In this document: positions 15,119 to 21,758 of the stretch, in pieces
Position numbering within the stretch: the stretch's first letter is position 1
Layout: every line of letters starts with the position of its first letter
Assembly: GCA_045128635.1 (NCBI GenBank)
Contig: JBGVRS010000031.1
Span: forward strand, 1 to 21,758
Reading direction: 5' to 3'
Source: HGM12587 sp045128635
Lineage (GTDB): Bacteria > Bacillota > Clostridia > Lachnospirales > Lachnospiraceae
DNA length: 21,758 nt
The notes under the pieces: generated by a model
Told to the model about the DNA's origin: nothing
The model's input: the letters and a program-made list of their open reading frames with translations, nothing else
Database searches by the model: none
Program-made: the position numbers and the translations under genes

Positions 15119-17404
15119 TTAATTACGATTATAGTTAATGAGGCATCCCTTCAGAATGATCTCTCTCTCATCATCTGTCAGTTCGCCAAGTCTTAATGTG
15201 ATTTCCTGAAGTTCCTCTTTTACCACATACGCTTTAATTTCAGTTGCTTTTTCTTCCACTGCTTTCTTAATATCCGGGATAAACAGATAATCATCATTCT
15301 TAAATGGAAGTTCTCCTTCGTCGATTAAGAATGGAAGCATTCCCCAGTTAATTAAGTTCGAACGGTATCTCTTTGTTGCATAACCATTGGCAATGTTTGC
15401 CCATCCGCCAAGTACTTTCTGACAGGATGCTGCCTGTTCACGAGCAGAACCATCTCCCGGTTTCACTGCAAAGATTGTGCTGCCAACACCAAGATTTCCT
15501 TCTCCAACTTCTGGATAAGAGTTTCTCACAACTGCCATCACTGGTTTTAATTCTTCCACTGCTTCCAATGGACATGTTCCTGCTTCAATTGCTTTCTGTG
15601 CCGCCTGAATAGCTTTTGCTTTTCCAACATATGCAGGATCTTTTCTGGAAAGCGTAAATTCTGCAAGTCCTAATGGGTTTGAACGGTAAGAAGACGTTTC
15701 TCCTGATGGAATCAGTTCGTCTGTTGTAGTAACAGGGTCATGAATTTCAGAAACAACTTTTAATACCATGTTTTCAGGTAATGCAGACATCTTCGGCCAG
15801 TCTTTGATGTTTGGTCCCATCTTGATTTCCTGATCAGGGTCTGCAACACCCTTGCTGTCAAATACGCGGTTTGCGTAAATTGTAGAATCAAAGTAATATT
15901 TTGGATTTGTATATTCTACATCAAGATCAGTTGCTGCTGTCAAATACCCTTTATTTGCCGCTGTCGCTGCAATTGAGCGGGCATCCATAAGAGCAACAGA
16001 TGCAATCTGACCATTCTGAATCTTAGAACCTTCTCTGTTCGGGAAGTTTCTTGTTGAATGTCTGATACTAAATCCATTATGAGATGGTGTATCTCCGGCA
16101 CCAAAACATGGACCGCAGAATGCAGTTTTCAGTACTGCACCAGTTGCCATTAATTTTGCTGCTGCACCGTTTTTAATGAGTTCCATGTAAACCGGCATAC
16201 TTGCAGGATATACATTTAATGTAAATTCATCACAGCCTGTGCTTCTGCCTTCTAAGATATCAGCTGCTGCACAGATATTTTCAAATCCGCCACCGGCGCA
16301 TCCTGCGATAACACCCTGGTCTACATATAATTTGCCATTGCGAACCTTATCTTTTAATGAGAAGTTCACTTTTTCACCGAAAGATACTTTTGCTTTTTCT
16401 TCGCAGTCTGCTAATACATCTAAGAGGTTTGCATTCACATCTTCAATTGTATAAGTATTGCTTGGATGGAATGGCATCGCGATCATTGGTTTTACTTTGG
16501 CAAGGTCCACAACGATCATGCCGTCATAGTAAGCAACATCTGCAGGATTTAATTCTTTATATCCATCTGCACGTCCATGAATTGCATAGAATTCCTGAAT
16601 TTTTTCATCTGTTTTCCAGATAGAAGACAGACAGGTTGTTTCAGTAGTCATAACATCGATGCCGATACGGAAGTCTGCGCTAAGGTTTGCAACACCGTCA
16701 CCGATAAATTCCATTACTTTATTGTTTACGTAGCCACATTTAAATACTGCACCGATGATTGCAAGAGCAACGTCCTGAGGACCTACACCTGCTGCCGGTG
16801 ATCCTGTTAAATAAACACCAACTACCTGTGGCATGTTGATATCATAAGTTTTATTTAAGAGCTGTTTTACTAATTCCGGTCCGCCTTCACCCATAGCCAT
16901 AGTACCTAATGCACCGTAACGTGTATGAGAATCAGAACCTAAGATCATCTTACCGCTTTCAGCTAAGACTTCTCTTGCAAACTGATGAATAACTGCCTGA
17001 TGAGGTGGAACATACACACCACCATATTTTTTCGCACATGTTAAACCAAACATATGGTCATCTTCGTTAATGGTGCCACCAACGGCGCAAAGGCTGTTGT
17101 GGCAGTTTGTAAGAACGTAAGGCACTGGGAATTTTTCCATCCCTGATGCACGTGCTGTCTGAATAATTCCTACGAAAGTAATGTCGTGGGATGTTAATTT
17201 ATCAAATTTAATCTGAAGTTTTTCCATATTTCCGGAAACATTGTGATCTTTTAAGATACCATAAGCAATGGTTCCTTCTTTGGCTGTTTCTTTTGATGGG
17301 ACATTTCCCAATTTACTGCCAAGAAGGGCAGCTGCGTCTTTATCATCTGCAATGATTTCGGTGCCGTTTAAAACATAAGCTCCGCTATTTAACATTGTAA
17401 TCAT
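15119..17404 (-). CDS. Aconitase-family hydratase (4Fe-4S)
   Basis: The 761-residue protein belongs to the aconitase superfamily, with catalytic domains followed by a linker and swivel domain. Cluster ligands are Cys369 (IAGCAGGGFEN), Cys430 and Cys433 (FCGPCFGAGDTP). Other aconitase residues are visible by eye: His140 (VIHQ), LGSDSHT (156-161), Glu255, Arg residues in TRNFPNREG, and the catalytic Ser in GDGSAREQAA (about 649-658). Two positions differ from mitochondrial aconitase: the Asp-His pair at 100-101 reads Cys-His (TNCHNS), and SSREH reads SAREQ. Its length and these changes suggest the E. coli YbhJ-type group more than AcnA or AcnB. Citrate/isocitrate conversion is possible, but the true substrate is uncertain. 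AGGAGG, 7 bases before the ATG, fixes the start. It has its own promoter with an overlapping palindrome. Confidence 0.85.
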   Translation of the reverse strand: MITMLNSGAYVLNGTEIIADDKDAAALLGSKLGNVPSKETAKEGTIAYGILKDHNVSGNMEKLQIKFDKLTSHDITFVGIIQTARASGMEKFPVPYVLTNCHNSLCAVGGTINEDDHMFGLTCAKKYGGVYVPPHQAVIHQFAREVLAESGKMILGSDSHTRYGALGTMAMGEGGPELVKQLLNKTYDINMPQVVGVYLTGSPAAGVGPQDVALAIIGAVFKCGYVNNKVMEFIGDGVANLSADFRIGIDVMTTETTCLSSIWKTDEKIQEFYAIHGRADGYKELNPADVAYYDGMIVVDLAKVKPMIAMPFHPSNTYTIEDVNANLLDVLADCEEKAKVSFGEKVNFSLKDKVRNGKLYVDQGVIAGCAGGGFENICAAADILEGRSTGCDEFTLNVYPASMPVYMELIKNGAAAKLMATGAVLKTAFCGPCFGAGDTPSHNGFSIRHSTRNFPNREGSKIQNGQIASVALMDARSIAATAANKGYLTAATDLDVEYTNPKYYFDSTIYANRVFDSKGVADPDQEIKMGPNIKDWPKMSALPENMVLKVVSEIHDPVTTTDELIPSGETSSYRSNPLGLAEFTLSRKDPAYVGKAKAIQAAQKAIEAGTCPLEAVEELKPVMAVVRNSYPEVGEGNLGVGSTIFAVKPGDGSAREQAASCQKVLGGWANIANGYATKRYRSNLINWGMLPFLIDEGELPFKNDDYLFIPDIKKAVEEKATEIKAYVVKEELQEITLRLGELTDDEREIILKGCLINYNRN

Positions 17405-17426
17405 AATTTTTCCTCCTCAAAGTGCA

Positions 17427-17474
17427 AAGCACTAAATTGTATACAATTATACAACCTAGTGCTTAATAATTCAA
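17427..17474 (-). promoter_or_regulatory. Hydratase promoter with overlapping palindromic operator
   Basis: The minus strand has TTGAAT (17474-17469), a 17-bp spacer and TATAAT (17451-17446). Overlapping the -10 and the expected start is a perfect 14-bp palindrome AATTGTATACAATT (17435-17448). Its core TTGTATACAA is that of GntR-family operators such as B. subtilis gntR. It is nested within an outer 8-bp inverted repeat AAGCACTA/TAGTGCTT (17427-17434 and 17457-17464). The layout fits repression by a dimeric regulator. The -35 starts 3 bases after the upstream kinase gene's stop. As RNA the outer repeat could also form a weak terminator stem for that gene. Confidence 0.7.
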
Positions 17475-17476
17475 CC

Positions 17477-19969
17477 CTATTCTTCTGTTTCTTCCTCTAA
17501 ACTTGCCTCTAAATTTTCTTCCAAAATTCCAATGGACATATCTTCCGGCAACGCTTCTAGCTTCGGAAACGTAATTGTTACTCTGAAAAGATCTCCGTCC
17601 AGATAAACATAAAATTTCCCTCCCTGAAGCTCTGTTAAGTTTTTTGCAATGGAAAGTCCAAGTCCGGAACCTTCTGTACTTCTGGAAATATCCCCACGAA
17701 TAAATCGCTCTGTTAAATCCTTAGCTTCAATATTTAACCTCTGTTCAGAAATATTTTTAATAGAAAATTTAATCTCAGTTCCAAGATCGATCAAATCCAC
17801 ATAGACCCTTGTATTTTCCATCGCATATTTTGCAACATTGTTGAACAGGTTTTCCAGAACACGCCAGAGTCTTCGTCCGTCTGCTCTGATAAAAAGCGGT
17901 TCCTGTGGCATATTTTCAATAAGTTTTAAACCTCTCGCTTCGAATTTATCTGCAAATTCTCCGCCCGCCTGATAAATCATTTCCTGCATCTGAATCTGCA
18001 TACATTCCAGTTTAATATTTCCGGAGCTGATTTTAGAGGCTTCTACAAGGTCTTCTGTTAAATGCTTCAGACGACGAGATTTCTGTTCCAATACTTCGAT
18101 GTAACCTCTCGCCTTTTCATTTTCGATATTTTCACGTTTGAGAAGTTCCACATAATTAATAATAGAAGTAAGCGGTGTCTTAATATCATGAGATACGTTC
18201 GTAATCAGATCTGTCTGCATACGTTCATTCTTCATGCTTTCCATCACTGAATTTAAAAATACTTCATTGACACCATTTAATGTCTGTGCAAATTCTTTTC
18301 GGAATCCTCCAAACGACTCTACATCATACTGATAATTGAGTTCTCCCTCTTCTATTTTTTTCATACCGTCCAAAAGTTTCTGATCCTGCAGTGCTTCTTT
18401 CAACAGCAGTCCAGCCACAGCAACATTGAATATAACGCTCAAAACAAATCCAACAGCTCCAATATTCTGCAAAATATAGTTTATCGCTACATATCCTGCA
18501 AAAAGCAGCAATACCTTCGTGGAGCGTTTTCCGTTTGCAAAAACTCCCTTTAAAAGTTCAACAATCTGGTATGAAAGGCTATTATTCCATAATGTTTTTG
18601 CCTTTGCACGACGCATCAGGCTAAGCCAACCGACCAGGAAAACACAGTTTTCACCCAGCGCAACAAATCCAATAATTCCTTCATTGGTCAGGAAAGAAAA
18701 ATATTCATCTATAACAAACAGCGGAACAATCCCCAAAAAAGCAAGTGCTGTAATGACAAATGCACCAATTTCTGTTTTCCAATGATCAAACCAGTTTAAC
18801 TGGATTCCTTCTTTATCCGGATCTTCTCCTGCCTTCGCTGTTAAAAATACAATTGTGATAAAATAACCTACAATTCCGATCACACCAGCCATCAAAGCAA
18901 TCCATGCAATCGGCTGCAATGTCTGATAACGCTCATATCCACCATAAAGCACATCCTTCGCAGGATATGCAGTATCAATCCCTAAACCAAGCACATAATT
19001 ATCAGACCCTGACATACCATATTTTTCTGCATATCCGTATAAATCTGTTACAGACAGCATCACATTCTCTGCATCTACCGACAGAATCTGATTATCATAA
19101 TAGCAGTAAGCTCCCAATGATTTTATATATTCTTCAATTTCTGTTTCGGATGCATTTTGATACTCTGCTACATTGGTATAAATCTGTTTTAACTCACGAT
19201 CCACCAAAAAGTAACGAACATTGCTGGATTCCGGCGAAAAAATGTTTACATTGTCACGATAAGATAAAACATCTGATACGATATTTTCCAATGTTTTATC
19301 CATCAGGGTATACACTGCTTCCAGATCCATATCATTTTCTGTGGCATATGATACAATACTTCGATAATTTTCCGGCTGATAAAGTTCATTTAAAACACGT
19401 TTTGTATATGCCTCGTCATAGGAAGTATCGGATACGCCGCTGACATTCTGATAATACTGGTAGTAAGCATTCCATTCCTGGCTGGACATCAGAAAGTATT
19501 TTTCCAAATCTTCCTTTAGTTCCGAAGCATTTGTCGCATTCTCCAGATGCAGTGTCAAATAACCTTCTGCATCAATCTCTACGGAACTGTAATTCCAGCC
19601 TTTTTGTGCCCAGTTTAAAAGGTCTCCTAAACGATAGTAGAGCCCTTCTGAATCATATTCTCCGGTAATGATACCTTTGTTTGCATATTCTTCAATGTTC
19701 ACAAAACGTTCCGGATCATAAACTCCATTCTCTTCAAATCGGGTGGCACGAACTGCAGCTCTAAGAGCACGGGTTACCTGATTGACTGACTGGGTCTGAA
19801 AATATTCTGACTCTTCATAGGTTCGCCTGGTCAAAAGATCATCCCAAGAACCACTGTTAACACCATAGTTACTGGAAATGATCAGTACTACGATCAGCAG
19901 CAAAGCAAATATTTCATTGAGAATGATAATCGCAGTTTTTACACCACTGCTGATTCGAAACTTAAACAT
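17477..19969 (-). CDS. Large multi-helix sensor histidine kinase
   Basis: The 830-residue kinase has an N-terminal membrane helix (about 10-31) and an extracellular region of some 330 residues with many Tyr, Asn and Glu. A cluster of about five or six membrane helices follows (about 367-540), then the kinase core. The phospho-acceptor is His594 in NVSHDIKTPLTSI. The N box is NLFNNVAKYAM and G2 is TEGSGLGLSIAKNL. The usual DxGxG G1 box is replaced by KNISEQRLNIEAKDLTERF, as in a kinase group common in Firmicutes, so it need not be inactive. AGGGAG, 8 bases before the ATG, supports the start. It lies 19 bases after the response regulator gene, its evident partner. The C-terminus is a Glu-rich tail. 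The signal is unknown; the large ectodomain suggests a cell-surface or peptide cue. Confidence 0.9.
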   Translation of the reverse strand: MFKFRISSGVKTAIIILNEIFALLLIVVLIISSNYGVNSGSWDDLLTRRTYEESEYFQTQSVNQVTRALRAAVRATRFEENGVYDPERFVNIEEYANKGIITGEYDSEGLYYRLGDLLNWAQKGWNYSSVEIDAEGYLTLHLENATNASELKEDLEKYFLMSSQEWNAYYQYYQNVSGVSDTSYDEAYTKRVLNELYQPENYRSIVSYATENDMDLEAVYTLMDKTLENIVSDVLSYRDNVNIFSPESSNVRYFLVDRELKQIYTNVAEYQNASETEIEEYIKSLGAYCYYDNQILSVDAENVMLSVTDLYGYAEKYGMSGSDNYVLGLGIDTAYPAKDVLYGGYERYQTLQPIAWIALMAGVIGIVGYFITIVFLTAKAGEDPDKEGIQLNWFDHWKTEIGAFVITALAFLGIVPLFVIDEYFSFLTNEGIIGFVALGENCVFLVGWLSLMRRAKAKTLWNNSLSYQIVELLKGVFANGKRSTKVLLLFAGYVAINYILQNIGAVGFVLSVIFNVAVAGLLLKEALQDQKLLDGMKKIEEGELNYQYDVESFGGFRKEFAQTLNGVNEVFLNSVMESMKNERMQTDLITNVSHDIKTPLTSIINYVELLKRENIENEKARGYIEVLEQKSRRLKHLTEDLVEASKISSGNIKLECMQIQMQEMIYQAGGEFADKFEARGLKLIENMPQEPLFIRADGRRLWRVLENLFNNVAKYAMENTRVYVDLIDLGTEIKFSIKNISEQRLNIEAKDLTERFIRGDISRSTEGSGLGLSIAKNLTELQGGKFYVYLDGDLFRVTITFPKLEALPEDMSIGILEENLEASLEEETEE

Positions 19970-19988
19970 TACAACTCCCTACACAACA

Positions 19989-20681
19989 TTACTGTTTTTC
20001 AATCTTATATCCAACGCCCCATACGACTTTTAAGTATCGAGGGTCTTTGGGATTGACTTCAATTTTTTCACGAATATGACGAATATGAACTGCTACCGTA
20101 TTATCCGCACCAATGGCTTCCTCATTCCAGATACTTTCATAAATCTGGTTGATCGAGAATACTTTCCCCTGATTTTTCACAAGAAGAAGTAAAATATTAT
20201 ATTCAATCGGTGTTAATTTTACATGTTCTCCGTCAACGGTAACTTCCTTCAGCTCATCATTGATCACAAGACCTCCCGCCTGATAAATCGAGTCATTAAC
20301 TGCTGTTTTATTACCAAGCTTTGTATATCGACGAAGCTGTGATTTTACTCTCGCTGTTAATTCCAATGGGTTGAATGGTTTGGTCACATAATCGTCTGCT
20401 CCCACATTTAATCCCAGAATTTTATCCGCATCTTCTGATTTTGCCGATAAAATGATAATCGGAATACTGCTTTCCTGACGGATTTTTAATGTAGCACGAA
20501 GCCCATCCAATCTTGGCATCATGACATCGATCACAAGCAAATGTACTTCATTATTTTTCAACACTTCCAAAGCTTCTATGCCGTCATATGCCTTTAATAC
20601 TTTATAGCCTTCCTGAGTCAAATAAATATCTATCGCTTCCACGATTTCGCGATCATCATCACATACAAGAATCGTTTCCAT
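19989..20681 (-). CDS. OmpR/VanR-like response regulator
   Basis: The 230-residue protein has a receiver domain with D8-D9-D10, phospho-acceptor Asp52 (LLVIDVMMPRLDG), Ser78 and Lys100 (YVTKPFNPLEL). A winged-helix output domain follows (about 130-228, TPIEYNILLLLVKNQGKVF, NTVAVHIRHIREKI, VWGVGYKIEK). The gene is first in an operon with the large sensor kinase. The ATG at 20681 follows GGAGAGGTGAAGG. An inverted repeat upstream at 20754-20793 could be its own binding site. The target regulon is not visible. Confidence 0.92.
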   Translation of the reverse strand: METILVCDDDREIVEAIDIYLTQEGYKVLKAYDGIEALEVLKNNEVHLLVIDVMMPRLDGLRATLKIRQESSIPIIILSAKSEDADKILGLNVGADDYVTKPFNPLELTARVKSQLRRYTKLGNKTAVNDSIYQAGGLVINDELKEVTVDGEHVKLTPIEYNILLLLVKNQGKVFSINQIYESIWNEEAIGADNTVAVHIRHIREKIEVNPKDPRYLKVVWGVGYKIEKQ

Positions 20682-20745
20682 ACCTTCACCTCTCCTGTTT
20701 ATTAATCATTGACGAATACTCCGCATTCGCCACCCCATATCTTAT

Positions 20746-20793
20746 TTTATACTAAATCTTTATTAAAATCAGCGCTTGAATTTATAAAGATTT
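20746..20793 (-). promoter_or_regulatory. Response regulator promoter with inverted repeat
   Basis: The minus strand shows a -10-like TATAAA (20751-20746) but no acceptable -35 (CGCTGA at the 17-bp spacing). Just upstream is a perfect 10-bp inverted repeat, AAATCTTTAT (20754-20763) and ATAAAGATTT (20784-20793), with centres 30 bp apart, about three helical turns. A poor -35 with a spaced repeat is what an activator-dependent, autoregulated promoter would look like. The role is inferred. Confidence 0.4.
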
Positions 20794-20819
20794 TCTTAAG
20801 GTGCTTTTTTTTAATTTTC

Positions 20820-20848
20820 ACATAATATGGCTCAAATGGCAAATACTA
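20820..20848 (+). promoter_or_regulatory. Sigma-G-like promoter of spoVAD
   Basis: ACATA (20820-20824), a 17-bp spacer and AATACTA (20842-20848) resemble the forespore sigma-G elements (GNATA-type -35, CATACTA-type -10), with one mismatch in each. They lie about 27 bases before the spoVAD start. No vegetative promoter is evident. spoVA operons are known sigma-G targets, which supports the reading. Confidence 0.5.
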
Positions 20849-20874
20849 AATAAAAGTATTTTTTGGAGGAACGT

Positions 20875-21758
20875 ATGATTCAGGGAAAACAAAGTATTGC
20901 CTTTGAGCGGCCGCCATATATTTTAAGCTATGCCTCAATCGCAGGACAAAAAGAAGGGGACGGACCCTTGGGAAAATATTTTGATAAGATAGAAGCAGAC
21001 CCAATGGTTGGAAAATCCAATTGGGAAGAAGCTGAAAGTGAATTACAAAAACAGGCTGCACAAATGGCACTGAAAAAAGCAAATTTATCGTCGGAAGATA
21101 TCCGGTATCTTTTTTCCGGTGATCTGCTTGGTCAGATTATCGCATCTTCTTTTGGTATGCTGGAATTACAGATTCCTATGTTTGGTCTTTACGGCGCCTG
21201 TTCTACCGCCGGCGAATCCATTTCTCTGGCGGCAATGACAGTGGCTGCCGGGTATGCCAAACATTGTCTGGCAGTTACTTCATCCCATTTTGCCAGTGCT
21301 GAAAAGCAGTTTCGTTATCCACTGGAATACGCTAGTCAGCGCCCATTATCCACAACATGGACTGTTACCGGAAGCGGAGCCTTTGTCATCAGCGAAACAG
21401 GAACTGTAAAAATCACAGGAATTACTACGGGAAAAATGATGGATTATGGGGTGAAGGATTCTATGAACATGGGGGCTGCCATGGCGCCGGCTGCAGCTGA
21501 TACCATTTATCAGCATTTTATAGATTTTAATCGCACACCTGAAGATTATGATTTGATTGTTACAGGTGATCTGGGTATTGTTGGACGAGAACTGGTATTA
21601 GACTTGTTAAAAGAAAAAGGATATGATCTGGCAGATAAATATTTCGACTGCGGAATTGCAATTTTTGATGATCATACTCAGGATACTCATTCCGGCGGCT
21701 CCGGATGCGGATGCAGCGCTGTCACTCTTGCCGGTTATCTGCTTCCAAAGCTGGAGTG
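20875..21758 (+). CDS. spoVAD: Stage V sporulation protein AD (partial, 3' end outside window)
   Basis: The 294 codons before the window edge give a clear SpoVAD sequence: an opening GKQSIAFERPPYILSYASIA, then DLLGQIIASSFG, the thiolase-fold segment YGACSTAGESISLAAM, RPLSTTWTVTGSGAFV, DYGVKDSMNMGAAMAPAA, and SGGSGCGCSAVTLAGYLLP near the edge. SpoVAD has a KAS III/thiolase fold and binds dipicolinic acid for import into the forespore with other SpoVA proteins. Full-length members are about 340 residues, so roughly 45 are missing. TTGGAGGA, 4 bases before the ATG at 20875, sets the start. It is divergent from the response regulator gene. No spoVAC precedes it, unlike the usual spoVAC-AD-AE order. 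It marks the host as a spore former, if intact. Confidence 0.95.
   Translation, partial: MIQGKQSIAFERPPYILSYASIAGQKEGDGPLGKYFDKIEADPMVGKSNWEEAESELQKQAAQMALKKANLSSEDIRYLFSGDLLGQIIASSFGMLELQIPMFGLYGACSTAGESISLAAMTVAAGYAKHCLAVTSSHFASAEKQFRYPLEYASQRPLSTTWTVTGSGAFVISETGTVKITGITTGKMMDYGVKDSMNMGAAMAPAAADTIYQHFIDFNRTPEDYDLIVTGDLGIVGRELVLDLLKEKGYDLADKYFDCGIAIFDDHTQDTHSGGSGCGCSAVTLAGYLLPKLE

Noticed and set aside
18904..19443. Plus-strand ORF of 179 codons
   Set aside because: It lies wholly inside the large sensor kinase gene on the other strand. Its translation is rich in His, Tyr and Ser with no domain, typical of a shadow frame.
20712..20728. Small hairpin CGAAT/ATTCG in the response regulator leader
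   Set aside because: The stem is only five base pairs with no U tract or conserved motif, likely chance.
20840..20861. AAATACT/AGTATTT inverted repeat before spoVAD
   Set aside because: A short A/T-only stem overlapping the -10 region, more likely base composition than an operator.
20846..21082. Minus-strand ORF of 78 codons
   Set aside because: It is antisense to the start of spoVAD, which is clearly the real gene.

Overview
This window looks like chromosomal DNA from a low-to-middle GC, anaerobic, spore-forming member of the Clostridia, most likely Lachnospiraceae. That placement is an inference. It rests on the 5' end of a 16S rRNA gene at the left edge, a sporulation gene (spoVAD) running off the right edge, strong AGGAGG-type ribosome binding sites throughout, and a housekeeping gene set typical of that group. 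I see no insertion sequence, prophage or CRISPR array.

Left part (1-6166). A 16S rRNA gene (minus strand) is only just entered, and two near-identical TTGACA promoters drive it. Directly upstream on the same strand is a small 2H-phosphoesterase gene, followed by a divergent AEC-family permease. Next is a minus-strand block: a DUF368/PopT-like undecaprenyl-phosphate translocase, a leader with its own promoter, then hflK and hflC. The leader matches the yybP-ykoY manganese riboswitch: GGGAGUAGC, CGUCAA and UAGCAAGAC boxes, a closing P1 helix, and a 17-bp terminator stem that competes with P1. I consider this the most notable feature. A manganese ON-switch in front of the HflK/HflC band-7 complex is not a target I recall being described. 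A plus-strand aldo/keto reductase follows, ending in a long two-tier hairpin.

Middle (6167-15117). A tightly packed minus-strand operon reads, in transcription order: membrane-anchored HtrA-like protein with PDZ domain, YhaM 3'-5' exoribonuclease, RlmD/RlmCD rRNA methyltransferase, PlsC-type acyltransferase. The HtrA-like protein has lost all three catalytic triad residues and appears to be a pseudoprotease. Divergent from it is mutS2, followed without a gap by an OmpR-family response regulator and a HAMP-type sensor kinase. The group ends in a symmetrical terminator.

Right part (15119-21758). On the minus strand, a two-component system (OmpR-type regulator, then an 830-residue kinase with a large extracellular domain and several membrane helices) lies upstream of an aconitase-family hydratase. 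The hydratase has its own promoter, whose -10 box and start region overlap a perfect 14-bp palindrome of the GntR type nested in a larger inverted repeat. Divergent from the response regulator is spoVAD (5' 294 codons), preceded by a sigma-G-like promoter and not by spoVAC.

Links between genes: several units deal with membrane and envelope upkeep (PopT, HflKC, HtrA-like, PlsC) or RNA metabolism (YhaM, RlmD, MutS2, 2H phosphoesterase). Only the Mn-riboswitch/hflKC arrangement and the palindrome-controlled hydratase suggest regulation beyond the ordinary.
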